Assembly (NCBI GenBank): GCA_030066665.1
Contig: JASJBD010000016.1
Span: 1-44,367, forward strand
Source: Gammaproteobacteria bacterium
Lineage (GTDB): Bacteria; Pseudomonadota; Gammaproteobacteria; Steroidobacterales; GCA-2729495
DNA: 44,367 nt
Reading direction: 5' to 3'
Part shown: positions 33,125 through 42,497 of the stretch, one piece after another
How positions within the stretch are numbered: position 1 is the stretch's first letter
Layout of the letters: every line of letters starts with the position of its first letter
Translations under genes and position numbers: made by a program
The notes under the pieces: generated by a model
Databases searched by the model: none
Told to the model about the DNA's origin: nothing
The model's input: the letters and a program-made list of their open reading frames with translations, nothing else

Positions 33125-35263
33125 GTGACAAAGACGATTCTCAATGTCCGCCAGGGCCGCAGCCGAACCGCTGCGCCACTGCTGCGTTTGTTGTTCCTGG
33201 TTGTACTTGCAGCACTGCTGTCCGCTTGCGTGCGCACCGAGGATGGATTGTCCGGCGGTCCCACGGTTGCGGAAGGTACGGCACCGCCGGTCGGCGGCAC
33301 ACCGCCAGGGGGCGGGACCCCGCCCGGGGATCCGCCGCCACCGGTCGACCCGCCGCCGGGAGATCCACCGCCGCCTACCGATATGGCGATTTTCGAGGCG
33401 ACACTCTATCCGCTGCTGCGTGACCCCGCCAATTTCTGTGTGGGTTGTCACGGCGCGAATCAAATACCGCAGTTCGCGGTGGCGGATGTCATGACCGCGT
33501 ACAACGTGCTAATCAGTCAGCAACGGGTCAATCTGAATAACCCGGCGCAGTCGCGGATCTATTTGCGACCGGCCGTGGACCGACACAACTGCGGTGGTGA
33601 TGCCAGCTGCGATCGCATCGCGGCCGACTTCCTGGCCGCTATCCAGGACTGGGCCGACCAGGCCGCCGCTGCGTTACCGCCGCCGGACCCAACCAACCAG
33701 CCGGTCGTCAGTGCGACCACCAGCCCGGCGGACGCGATCGAGGGCGGTAACGCCCGTGTCGATGTCAACGCGATCGCGAAGTTCACCTTCGACGAAGGCA
33801 GCGGCAACGTCACGATGGACAGCAGCGGCGTGATGCCGGCGATCACGCTGCAAATCGAGGGCATGGAATGGGTCGAGGGCGGCGGTCTGAGAAACATTTC
33901 GGGCAAGGCGCAGGCGAACGCGGTGGACAGCCGCAAGCTGTTCGATATGATCGAGCCCACGCGTGAATTCACCGTGGAAGCCTGGGTCGTGCCGGACAAC
34001 GATGCCCAGGACGGTCCGGCGCGGATCGTCAGCTATTCGCAGGACACGGCCGTCAGGAACTTCACGCTCGGCCAGAATGCGATCTACTACCTGCTGCGCA
34101 ATCGCAGTGCCGGCACGAGTGCCAACGGCACGCCCGCGCTGGAGGCGCTGGATCCGCAGGTCGACACTACGCTTACGCATGTCGTGACGACCTTCGACGA
34201 AAATGTGGGTCGCAAGGTCTATGTCAACGGCCAGCTCGCGATCGAGGAGAACACGCCCGATACGCTGGACTGGTCCGACAACCAGACTTTCGTGCTGGGC
34301 AATGAAGTGACCAACAACCGGTTGTGGCAGGGCATCTTCCGCCTCGTCGCGATCCACAATCGCGCGCTGACGGGCGCCGAGGTGCAGCAGAACTTCGATG
34401 CCGGCGCGGGCCGCCTCGTGACGCTGCGTTTCGACCTCGCGGCGAACCTCGGCCAGCCGGGCTACATCGACATGCAGTTCACGGAGCTGGATGGCATGTC
34501 GTACATGTTCGCCCAGCCGGTCATCGTCACTGATGCAAGCGCGGTGCGGGTCAAGAACGTCCGCATCGGCGTCAACGGCACCGTGCCGGTCTACGAGCAA
34601 GGTTTCCGGCGCGTCGATACCACCGTGCTGCAGTCAGGCCTGCAGCTGTCACCCCTGGGTGTAGTGATACCGATGGACCAGGGTCCGGCGATGGATACCT
34701 TCCATCTCGAGTTCGAAATTCTCGGCGGCCAGATCGGCCTCGCCGAGCCAGTGGCACCGGCGGCACCGCCGCCACCGCCACCGGACGTGCCGGAGCCGGA
34801 TGCCGGCATCCGCTCCTTCGCGCAGATCAACGACACCATGTCGGCGGTTACCGGCATCGACCCGGGTAACAACGCGGTCCGGGATCGCTACGCGGAACTG
34901 CGCGATTCGCTGCCGCCGACATCCGACGTACTCGGGTTCGGCGCTACCCAGCAAATCGCCATCCAGCGGCTGGCCAAGACCTACTGTGGCGAACTGGCCA
35001 GCGACAGCGGCAGATGCAACGCGTTCTTCGGCGCCTGCCAGGTAGACGGTAACGCGAAGGACCAGGTGGCGAACGTGCTGTACGACCGAATCGTCGGCAT
35101 CGGACTCGCGAATCAACCGGTGCGGGCCGAGTTCGCGACAGAAATCGTCCGGATGATCGACGATCTCGGCTGCGCGAACGGCTGTAACGGTGCGGCCGCG
35201 CAAATCGTTCTTCACGCCACGTGCACGGCTGCGTTGTCGAGCGCGGCAGTGACGATCAACTAG
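33125..35263 (+). CDS. Mono-haem lipoprotein with LamG-like domain
   Basis: 712 residues from GTG 33125, preceded by a GAGGAG ribosome site. The lipobox is LLSAC with Cys35. A flexible Gly/Pro linker (about 45-86) follows, then a small cytochrome-like region with CVGCH at 105-109. From about 215 to 420 it resembles a LamG/concanavalin-fold domain (FTVEAWVVPDN, HVVTTFDENVGRKVYVNG, LWQGIFRLVAIHNRALTGAEV), used to bind glycans or proteins. A second beta domain and a Pro-rich linker lead to a Cys-containing helical tail. The protein probably sits on the outer membrane and may hold a partner or substrate near its single haem. It lies between the mono-haem gene and a Tat-exported protein gene. Confidence 0.82.
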   Translation: MTKTILNVRQGRSRTAAPLLRLLFLVVLAALLSACVRTEDGLSGGPTVAEGTAPPVGGTPPGGGTPPGDPPPPVDPPPGDPPPPTDMAIFEATLYPLLRDPANFCVGCHGANQIPQFAVADVMTAYNVLISQQRVNLNNPAQSRIYLRPAVDRHNCGGDASCDRIAADFLAAIQDWADQAAAALPPPDPTNQPVVSATTSPADAIEGGNARVDVNAIAKFTFDEGSGNVTMDSSGVMPAITLQIEGMEWVEGGGLRNISGKAQANAVDSRKLFDMIEPTREFTVEAWVVPDNDAQDGPARIVSYSQDTAVRNFTLGQNAIYYLLRNRSAGTSANGTPALEALDPQVDTTLTHVVTTFDENVGRKVYVNGQLAIEENTPDTLDWSDNQTFVLGNEVTNNRLWQGIFRLVAIHNRALTGAEVQQNFDAGAGRLVTLRFDLAANLGQPGYIDMQFTELDGMSYMFAQPVIVTDASAVRVKNVRIGVNGTVPVYEQGFRRVDTTVLQSGLQLSPLGVVIPMDQGPAMDTFHLEFEILGGQIGLAEPVAPAAPPPPPPDVPEPDAGIRSFAQINDTMSAVTGIDPGNNAVRDRYAELRDSLPPTSDVLGFGATQQIAIQRLAKTYCGELASDSGRCNAFFGACQVDGNAKDQVANVLYDRIVGIGLANQPVRAEFATEIVRMIDDLGCANGCNGAAAQIVLHATCTAALSSAAVTIN

Positions 35264-35284
35264 AGCCTTGGTGAGGTACACGTG

Positions 35285-36799
35285 ATGGGCAGGTATATGG
35301 AACAGCGTCGCCGTGTCGAAGAGCGGCAGCGTCGACTGGAACAGCGCATTGCAGAAGAATGCCGCCGCAGCGGGCACGCGCGACCGCGAACCCGCCGCGA
35401 CTTTCTCAATCAGGGCTTGATCGCCGGCGTGAGCACCGTGTTCCTGCCGAGCCTGGCAACCCTGATGCCGACAGCCGCGCGGGCGGAATGCGTGATTGAC
35501 AACAACCCGCTGTTGGGCGCCGGCAAGATACCTTTCCTGGCCTTCGACCAGGGCGGTGGCGCGAATATCGCGGGCTCGAATGTCATCGTCGGCGGCGTCG
35601 GTGGGCAGGAGGATTTCCTCAGCGCCAATGGTTACGCAAAGCTGGGTCTGCCAGAAGCCATCATCCCCCAGAATGTCGGCATCGACCGGACGTTCGGTAT
35701 GGCGATGCATCCGGACAGCGCGCTGTTGCGAGGTCTGCTGGACAAGACCAGCGCCGGTACGCGCGCCAACACTAACGGCACGATCATTCCGGCACGCTCG
35801 GAAAACGATACCGGCAACAACCCGCACAACCCGGTTTACGGAATCGCTCGCGCCGGCGCCAACGGCGAATTTGTCGCGACGATCGGTACGCGCAACTCCG
35901 ATTCCGGTGGCCGCTCGGCCGCACCGAACTCGATGGTGCTGTCCGAATTCCGGCCCACGAAAGTCAGCCGGCCCAGCGAGGCAATCGGGCTGATTGGTGA
36001 CGACATTGGCGACGGGTTTCCCAATGGCCGCATCGCCGAAGCCGCATCGATTATCAGCGCTCTGAAACTCGGCCGGATCGATGAATTGCAGGCGACCGAA
36101 GAACTGGTGCAATGCGGTTTCGACAAAGCTGTCGAAACGCTGAATACCACGGTGGTACCGCAGGATCTCGATCCTGAAGCAGACCCGATCCTGCAGAGCA
36201 TCTTCCCGAACGGCGAACTCAACGATGGCGACTTCCGCAAGGCGGCCGCCGCGATGAAGGTTGTCGTCAATGGATACGGCGGAGCGGGGACCATTGAATA
36301 CGGCGGGCGTGATTATCACCAGGACCCGCGGCCGGAAACCGATGGCAAGGACTTCGTGGTCGGCCAGGCGATCGGTGCATCGCTGGAATACGCGGCGCAG
36401 CTCGGCAAGCCATTAATGATCTACTGTTTCAGCGACGGTGCAGTCGCAGCCGATACCGGCAACCCGGAAGACGACGGCAACGGCGTGACCAAGTTCCGGT
36501 GGCGCTCCGACAATTCACAGACCGCGGCCAGTTTCATCCTGGTCTACAGCCCGAACGGCCGACCGGTATTGCGTAACGGGGACGCATCTCAGCAGCTCGG
36601 CTACTTTCGCTCGGACGGCAACGTCGAAACAGCCTCCAGTCCGTTCGCCAACAGCGTCACACAACTGGCGGAACTGGTGGTGCTCAACTACCTCGGACTG
36701 CACGGCGAGGAGGGCCTGTTTGGCATGGTGTTGAACAATCCCGGCCTGGGCACGGGACCGGCCGTATCACCCTATATCGCATTCGAGGCCATCGTCTGA
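35285..36799 (+). CDS. Tat-exported protein of unknown function (possibly DUF1501-related)
   Basis: 504 residues from ATG 35285 (GTG 35282 adds one residue; GAGG is eight bases before the ATG). A long charged n-region of 36 residues precedes RRDFLNQGLIAG (37-48) and a cleavage option after ARA 67, so a folded protein is exported by Tat. The mature part is about 435 residues with few Cys. Motifs such as GIDRTFGMAMHPDS, RSENDTGNNPHNP, GGAGTIEYGGRDYH and PLMIYCFSDGAV recall the alkaline phosphatase/sulfatase-like DUF1501 group, but I am not sure. Cotranscription with the two haem proteins suggests a shared process. Confidence 0.7.
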   Translation: MGRYMEQRRRVEERQRRLEQRIAEECRRSGHARPRTRRDFLNQGLIAGVSTVFLPSLATLMPTAARAECVIDNNPLLGAGKIPFLAFDQGGGANIAGSNVIVGGVGGQEDFLSANGYAKLGLPEAIIPQNVGIDRTFGMAMHPDSALLRGLLDKTSAGTRANTNGTIIPARSENDTGNNPHNPVYGIARAGANGEFVATIGTRNSDSGGRSAAPNSMVLSEFRPTKVSRPSEAIGLIGDDIGDGFPNGRIAEAASIISALKLGRIDELQATEELVQCGFDKAVETLNTTVVPQDLDPEADPILQSIFPNGELNDGDFRKAAAAMKVVVNGYGGAGTIEYGGRDYHQDPRPETDGKDFVVGQAIGASLEYAAQLGKPLMIYCFSDGAVAADTGNPEDDGNGVTKFRWRSDNSQTAASFILVYSPNGRPVLRNGDASQQLGYFRSDGNVETASSPFANSVTQLAELVVLNYLGLHGEEGLFGMVLNNPGLGTGPAVSPYIAFEAIV

Positions 36800-36858
36800 C
36801 CGCCGTTCGCCAATCCGACATACCCGATGCCGGCAGGGCGCGCGACGTACGGGTCGCG

Positions 36859-38241
36859 TTGCCGCTGGCTTGTCCGGCGTGTGGTGATGTCGAGCAAGCG
36901 CTGGAAAAAACGTTCGAGGCAATTACCTGTGAACGTTGTGGGACGCGTTTCCCGGTCTTTCGCAGCGGGCAGGCACAACTGCCCTGGCTGCTGGCGGACC
37001 CGCGCGCCAGCCTGCTCGAGTGGAAGGCTCGGTACAACGGGTTTCTGCACGAAAATGCGGGCGAACGAGCCCGCGTTTCTGATGCCCTGAATGAAAACGA
37101 CTTGAGCCAGCGGACCCGCGATCGGCTCGAGCATCTGCTGCACGCGAGAGAACAGCATGCCGCCCAGATTGCCGAGCTGCTCGCGCCATTCGGTTTTGGT
37201 CGCATCGAGTTCTACGACGACGGCAGTCCGGTCGATCGTTCGCACATGAGGCTCGCGGCGAACCAGGGCCTCACGAGCTATTACCAGAACATCTTCCGTG
37301 ACTGGGCCTGGAACAACGGGGAGAACGACGAGTTGCTCGGGGCGGTCAACGAGGTACTCGGCGACCATCTCGACGGCAACGCGCATCGCTTGCTCACGGT
37401 TGGTGCCGGGGCGGGGCGGCTGTCACTGGACGTGCACCAGTCATGTCGTCCGGAACTTTCCGTCGCGGTCGACATCAATCCGCTACTGCTGCTGATCGCG
37501 AGCCGCATGATTGGCGGCGAGTCGCTTTCTCTGTTCGAGTTCCCGGTAGCGCCGCTCGATGCCGAGTGTGGCGCCGTGCTACAGCACTGCGCCGCTCCCC
37601 AGTCCAAAACGTTGTCGGCTGATGACAACTTCCAGTTCATCTTCGCCGATGCCATGCACCTGCCGTTCCGGCCCGGCAGCTTCGATCTCCTGTTGACGCC
37701 CTGGCTGATCGACATCATTCCGGAGAACCTGCGCGAATTTGCACCACGCATGAACCAAACGCTGGCGCAGGGCGGTATCTGGGTCAATACCGGCTCGCTG
37801 GCATTCGCGCACTCGCAGTCGGCCTGGCACTACAGCCAGGACGAGATTCTCGACGTCATTGAGGCCGCCGGATTCGAAATCCTCGAGTCGAAACGCCGCA
37901 CATTGCGTTATCTGCAGTCACCTGTCAGTGCTCACGGTCGGGTCGAGATGGTTTTCAGCTTCAGCGCCAGGAAGCTCCGCGACGTGGCGCCGCAGTCGCG
38001 TTTCAGATACCTGCCACAGTGGCTTTCCGATACGCAGCAGGCAGTACCGGCGCGACCGGAACACGTGGTTGTCTCCACTGATCACTTGCTGCGCGCCCAG
38101 GTCATCGCCGCCATCGACGGCAAGCGCAGCGTTGCCTCTATCGGGCGGCTGGTCGCCGCACAGTACGACCTGCCTGAGGACGAAGCTACGGCGGCGGTCA
38201 AGCGAATATTGCTGGAGGTTTACGAAAACAAGATGCGCTAG
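36859..38241 (+). CDS. SAM-dependent methyltransferase with zinc ribbon and PqqD-like tail
   Basis: 460 residues from TTG 36859; no ATG or GTG lies between the previous gene and the first conserved residue. An N-terminal zinc ribbon, CPAC (5-8) and CERC (24-27), resembles Trm112-like ribbons. The class I methyltransferase core has motif I VGAGAGRL (181-188) and AVDINPLLLL (203-212), then FIFADAMHLPFRPGSFDLLL and WLIDIIPENL. The last ~55 residues (AAIDGKRSVASIGRLVA and the EDEATAAVKRILLEV helix) look like a PqqD/RRE-type winged helix, which in peptide-modifying systems binds a leader peptide. It starts 59 bases after the Tat protein gene and is convergent with the large dehydrogenase gene. Substrate unknown. 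Confidence 0.75.
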   Translation: MPLACPACGDVEQALEKTFEAITCERCGTRFPVFRSGQAQLPWLLADPRASLLEWKARYNGFLHENAGERARVSDALNENDLSQRTRDRLEHLLHAREQHAAQIAELLAPFGFGRIEFYDDGSPVDRSHMRLAANQGLTSYYQNIFRDWAWNNGENDELLGAVNEVLGDHLDGNAHRLLTVGAGAGRLSLDVHQSCRPELSVAVDINPLLLLIASRMIGGESLSLFEFPVAPLDAECGAVLQHCAAPQSKTLSADDNFQFIFADAMHLPFRPGSFDLLLTPWLIDIIPENLREFAPRMNQTLAQGGIWVNTGSLAFAHSQSAWHYSQDEILDVIEAAGFEILESKRRTLRYLQSPVSAHGRVEMVFSFSARKLRDVAPQSRFRYLPQWLSDTQQAVPARPEHVVVSTDHLLRAQVIAAIDGKRSVASIGRLVAAQYDLPEDEATAAVKRILLEVYENKMR

Positions 38242-38249
38242 AACTACGA

Positions 38250-41200
38250 CTAGTTGCAGCCCGACAGACTCTCGATCCAGGCATTGATCAGCGCAACGCC
38301 GATCGCGTCGGCCAGCGTGGAGCCGAGAGGGGGCATGCCGTGAGCATCACGGGATCCCATGCGCACGGGAATAACCGAATCCTCGGGAACGCCGGGTGCG
38401 ATCAGACGTGCATCGAGCCCGATCCCCAGGTCACTGGAGGCTGGTGGTTCAGCGCAGGCATTCGTAGCCGATAGGGCCGTGTCGTAGCGCAAATCCATGT
38501 TCGACGGCGTCGGCCCGTTCGGTCGGTGGCACTGCGAGCAGTTGGTATGCAAGTAGGAGCGCGCGCGTTCATCGAGAGTTGCGCCGGTGTCGGCCGGATC
38601 GGGCAACGCCGGCAGAGTCGCAGCAGGACCAGGCAGCGGGCTCGTGAACATCGCGATGTTGTCCAGGGTGTCCACCTGGTTTGCATTGATGCCAGTCGAC
38701 GGATAGATCAAATTGCCATTCAGTTGCGCCAGTTCCGGGCCAAGGCTGAAGCCGGCCGCACTCGTATGACACTGCATGCACTCGCCCTCGCTCGGGTAGA
38801 TCCACGACTGGTTACCGACGAGGCGGGTACTGCCGCCAATAACGCGCGTTGCCGTGGTCACCAGGTCATCCCAGGCATAGGTGTAACCCGCCCAGATACC
38901 GTCCGGATGCCGCATCAGCAGGCGGGTTTCGATGAGTTGCGAATCCAGGTAGAAGTTCTTGACGATGACGGAGCGTTCGGGGAAGACCAGATCCTCGTCA
39001 CCATCGACATCGATTGTCGTGCCGTCAGGGATTGCCAGCCAGCGGCTCTTGGCCGCGCCGTCCGACCAGAACGGTGCATTGATTGTGTACGGAATCAGTC
39101 CCTGGCCGGGCTGCGTCGGGTCATTGATATCGACACAACCGGTATCGACGAGATTATCCGGGATCGTGTCAGGGTTTCCGGCCCCGGCGGGGATCAGGCG
39201 CCGGATACGATTCATGCCACGATCCGCGAAGTACAACTCGCCGTCTGCACCGATCGCAAAGGCGGCGGGATTGTAGGGCGTGTTCACGATCAACTCGTTG
39301 CTGTAGCCGCCCTGACCGTCATCCTGCAACGCCCAAATCCGGCCTGAGCCCCAGTCGGCGAAAACATACCGACCAACCAGACCTGGAATCGCACTGCCAC
39401 GATAGACGTAGCCACCAGTGATGGAGACATTGCCGAATGAGTGACCATACTCAGTGACCGGATCGATCAACCCGCCCGTCGGGCAGCCCTCCAATTCATA
39501 GTCGCTAAAGCTCTCTCGGCAGTCCCAACCATAGTTGCCGCCCCGTTCGATGATGTCGACTTCCTCCCATTGATTCTGGCCGACATCACCGAGCCACAAC
39601 ATGCCGGTGGGTTCATCGAAACTCCACCGCCACGGGTTGCGGAGCCCCCACGCGTAGATCTCTGGACAATCATCGTCGTTGATCAAGGTCGGCCCGCAAT
39701 TATTCGGGCTATCGGCAAACGGGTTGTCCGGTGGAATTCGATAGGCCGGGGACGGAAACGGCACCCCCAGCACATCGATCCGCAACATGGCGCCCAGCAG
39801 GTTCGTGGTGTCCTGCCCGGTCTCCCACGGATCGCCGCCACCGCCGCCATCACCGAGGCCGATGTACAGGTAGCCATCGGGCCCAAATGCGATGTCACCG
39901 CCATTATGATTCGAATCGGGCTGGTCGACCGTCAGCAGGATCTGCTCCGTGTAGGACGTCGGTGAATCCGTATCGTCGAGAATGAATCGCGAAATGCGCG
40001 AGTGCCGCAGGCTCGCGGTTGCACCGGCGGTATAGGACAAATAGACCTCGGGCACAGCCGGGAACTGCGGATGGAAAGCCATTCCCAGCAAGCCCTCTTC
40101 GCCGCCATCGCTGCGCACATCGTCGATTATGTTCAGATAGGGTTCCGGATTCTCCGGGTCGTTGATATTGAGTACCTGCACCACGCCCTGCTGCTGCAAG
40201 ACGAACCACCGGCTGCCATCACCCGGCGCCTGCAGGATCTTTGTCATGTTCGTAAAGCCCGGCGAACCCGCGATCGCAAGCTCGGTGTCAACGCTGGCCC
40301 CTCCGGTTGGCCGCGGCGGCGCTACACAACTCGGATTCGACGGACGTTCGGCCAATCCAAACTGACCGCTGTTCGGGACGCGGAAGATTCCCCAGTCAAT
40401 CGTGCTGACATCGCAACTGCCATCGCCATTGGGACCCAGAGCGACGTCGATCGTGTCCCCGGCGGACAAAGTGCCAAACCCAATATCAAAACTGGCAGAC
40501 GTCGATGGACCAATGACCCGGGTAGAAACCGTCGTGTTGTTCACCAGCACGGTGACCTCGACACCGTTACTGCATCCGCCCGACACCACGATGCTGCTGT
40601 TCACGAGATAGTAGGCACCATCGCTGGCGACTGTGTAGCGCGCAACAAGGTGGCGATCGCTCTGTTCACCCTCCTGGATGCCAAGACCGGGTTGCGCGAG
40701 ATAGGCAGTGACATCCCCCCAGGTGAACACGCTCGCGGATGGCAATCCCGACGGGTCACTCGACAGGTATTGCGACACGCCGTCCCACTGCAAGGCGCTG
40801 TAGCCGCTTGGATCTCCCAATGGACTGCTCGCGTTCCAGAGATACGCCCAACCGGCGGGTGGCGCCGGTCCGTTCGTCCAGTCATCGAGAAAGTCCGCGA
40901 TAACCGCCCCGTCCCCGGCCGACAAATCGGTATAACTCGCCGTCAGGATTTGAGCCGCAACGCCAACCGTGACCTGCTGTGCCGCCAGACCGCCAATCGA
41001 CCAGCTGTCGAAGATGAACAGGCCCTGGTTCCCCGCCGCAATATCAATGTCTGCGCCAATCGGCAGTGAGAGCGTAAACGGCGTAGTACGGGCAACTCCG
41101 TCGACATTGATGACAAGGCCACTGGGCAAGGTCTCGAAGCTGTAATCCACTTGTGCCGACACGAAATAGAAATCCCAGTCGATCACGCTGATGTCGCAAT

Positions 41201-42326
41201 CGGAATCGCCGTTGGGGCCCAGGGCAACATCGATCGTGTCACCTTCGGCAAGGGTACCGAGAATCCGGTTGAAACTTGCTTCAGCGACTCTGCTGAATCG
41301 CTCGGTTGCGACCGCAATATCGTTGATCAGAATGACGATCTCGATGCCATTTCCGCACGAGTCGTTGATCGTGCCAACATTGCTGTTGAGCAGGTAATAG
41401 GACCCTGCGCCCGGCACCGTGTACCGCGCGATCGCATAAAGATCACGAGACTCGCCCTGTTGCGTACCCGGTCCGGGTTGCACCAAATACGTTTTGGCGC
41501 CGAACCAATCGATGAAACTCAGTGCGGGCGAGCCCGATGGATGGTTCGCTACATATTGCAGAGCAGCCCACGGCAGATCGGAATAGCCAGACGCATTACC
41601 CAGCACATCATTTTCGTTCCACAGGTAGTCCCAGCCATCGGCAGGCGCTGGTCCGACCTGCCAATCCCGGCCGAATCCTGCCACGATGGATCCACCGTCC
41701 GGCGGCGTGAAGACCAGGTCCCAGTCGACGGCACTCAGGTCACAGGCGGGGTCGCCGGCTGGACCGAATGCCACGTCGATGGTGTCACCATTCAGCAGCG
41801 TTCCCAGGTCCAGGTCAAAACTGCCGACAGTTTCGGGGTCCACGAACGTCGTCGTAACCGGCGCATTGTTGACGAGTACGGCGAGATCCATACCAGTGCT
41901 ACAGATGTTCTGCAGGATCTCAACGGAACTGTTGGCCAGAGAATAGTTGCCACTCGCCGTTACCGCGTATCGCACGATCAGGTAGCGATCTTCCGCTTCA
42001 CCGTCATCCAATCCGCGCCCGGGACTCAGCAATTTCGTGCTGATGCTGGCCCAGGCGAATTCGAATGCGAACGGTAGGCCCGACGGGGTGCCAGATGCGT
42101 ACTCCGCACCATCCCACTGCATCGGAACGTAGGCGGAGTCGTCGCCCAGCGGGCCATTCTGGTTCCACAGGAACTCCCAGCCCGCATCAGGTGACCAGTC
42201 GCGCATGCTGGCGACGACGACTTCGCCGGGCTGCTGCGACCAGGCAATGCCAGACGACCACAACAGGACCATCGCCGCAAGAAGGGCGGAAAGAAAGCTT
42301 GGTCGCATCAGTCCGTTGTTGCGCAT
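38250..42326 (-). CDS. 1358-residue exported fusion: three beta modules, sugar-dehydrogenase propeller, di-haem domain
   Basis: A signal peptide (residues 1-30, ending GIAWS) is followed by three copies of a ~180-residue beta module that begin near residues 40, 214 and 474 (DW-x-GW-x-LWN then GPLGD, SDLPW or ALQWDG, then RYTV...YYL and DTIDVALGPNGD). A short Ig-like segment lies between copies two and three. Residues ~667-1050 form a PQQ-dependent glucose/sorbosone dehydrogenase-like propeller (GLLGMAFHPQF, NHNGGDIAFGPDGYLYIGLGDGG, WGLRNPWRWSFD). The last ~300 residues match the di-haem 'SO_2930/HNE_0200' type (INAPFWSDGAAKSRW), with CMQCH 1183-1187 and CSQCH 1263-1267. Electrons from an oxidised sugar could pass straight to the attached haems. 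Confidence 0.85.
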   Translation of the reverse strand: MRNNGLMRPSFLSALLAAMVLLWSSGIAWSQQPGEVVVASMRDWSPDAGWEFLWNQNGPLGDDSAYVPMQWDGAEYASGTPSGLPFAFEFAWASISTKLLSPGRGLDDGEAEDRYLIVRYAVTASGNYSLANSSVEILQNICSTGMDLAVLVNNAPVTTTFVDPETVGSFDLDLGTLLNGDTIDVAFGPAGDPACDLSAVDWDLVFTPPDGGSIVAGFGRDWQVGPAPADGWDYLWNENDVLGNASGYSDLPWAALQYVANHPSGSPALSFIDWFGAKTYLVQPGPGTQQGESRDLYAIARYTVPGAGSYYLLNSNVGTINDSCGNGIEIVILINDIAVATERFSRVAEASFNRILGTLAEGDTIDVALGPNGDSDCDISVIDWDFYFVSAQVDYSFETLPSGLVINVDGVARTTPFTLSLPIGADIDIAAGNQGLFIFDSWSIGGLAAQQVTVGVAAQILTASYTDLSAGDGAVIADFLDDWTNGPAPPAGWAYLWNASSPLGDPSGYSALQWDGVSQYLSSDPSGLPSASVFTWGDVTAYLAQPGLGIQEGEQSDRHLVARYTVASDGAYYLVNSSIVVSGGCSNGVEVTVLVNNTTVSTRVIGPSTSASFDIGFGTLSAGDTIDVALGPNGDGSCDVSTIDWGIFRVPNSGQFGLAERPSNPSCVAPPRPTGGASVDTELAIAGSPGFTNMTKILQAPGDGSRWFVLQQQGVVQVLNINDPENPEPYLNIIDDVRSDGGEEGLLGMAFHPQFPAVPEVYLSYTAGATASLRHSRISRFILDDTDSPTSYTEQILLTVDQPDSNHNGGDIAFGPDGYLYIGLGDGGGGGDPWETGQDTTNLLGAMLRIDVLGVPFPSPAYRIPPDNPFADSPNNCGPTLINDDDCPEIYAWGLRNPWRWSFDEPTGMLWLGDVGQNQWEEVDIIERGGNYGWDCRESFSDYELEGCPTGGLIDPVTEYGHSFGNVSITGGYVYRGSAIPGLVGRYVFADWGSGRIWALQDDGQGGYSNELIVNTPYNPAAFAIGADGELYFADRGMNRIRRLIPAGAGNPDTIPDNLVDTGCVDINDPTQPGQGLIPYTINAPFWSDGAAKSRWLAIPDGTTIDVDGDEDLVFPERSVIVKNFYLDSQLIETRLLMRHPDGIWAGYTYAWDDLVTTATRVIGGSTRLVGNQSWIYPSEGECMQCHTSAAGFSLGPELAQLNGNLIYPSTGINANQVDTLDNIAMFTSPLPGPAATLPALPDPADTGATLDERARSYLHTNCSQCHRPNGPTPSNMDLRYDTALSATNACAEPPASSDLGIGLDARLIAPGVPEDSVIPVRMGSRDAHGMPPLGSTLADAIGVALINAWIESLSGCN

Positions 42327-42341
42327 GAGGCGTTGCCGCTG

Positions 42342-42368
42342 GCCGGACTGCTGGAGAACCAGTCCGGC
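42342..42368 (-). repeat. Nine-base-pair hairpin in the leader of the 1358-residue gene
   Basis: GCCGGACTG and CAGTCCGGC pair perfectly across a nine-base loop. On the minus strand the hairpin ends 15 bases before ATG 42326, close enough to affect ribosome loading; on the plus strand it is followed by T-rich DNA but no gene ends there. No good ribosome site is visible at 42326. Confidence 0.45.
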
Positions 42369-42497
42369 TCGTTCTTGTTATTGTTGTCGTCGCAGCAACT
42401 TGATGGTACATCAATGCCGCTGTCGCCACGATTAAGAAAGGGTCACATGCAAAGCCGGTGGCGGCGGGGCTCCTGGAGCCGTTGGCTGAGGCGGTTT

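Noticed and set aside
33281-33385. Possible simple-sequence repeat (GGC/CCG-rich) in the lipoprotein gene
   Set aside because: It encodes a Gly/Pro linker with irregular units, not an exact tandem repeat likely to cause phase variation.
34649-36319. Long minus-strand open frame of 556 codons opposite the LamG lipoprotein and Tat protein genes
   Set aside because: It is antisense to two well-supported genes, spans their junction, has no family resemblance and is Arg/Ala/Val-rich as expected from GC-rich shadow frames.
42467-42479. GGCTCC-T-GGAGCC palindrome downstream of the secretin gene as a terminator
   Set aside because: Stem of six pairs with a one-base loop and no T-run on the minus strand.
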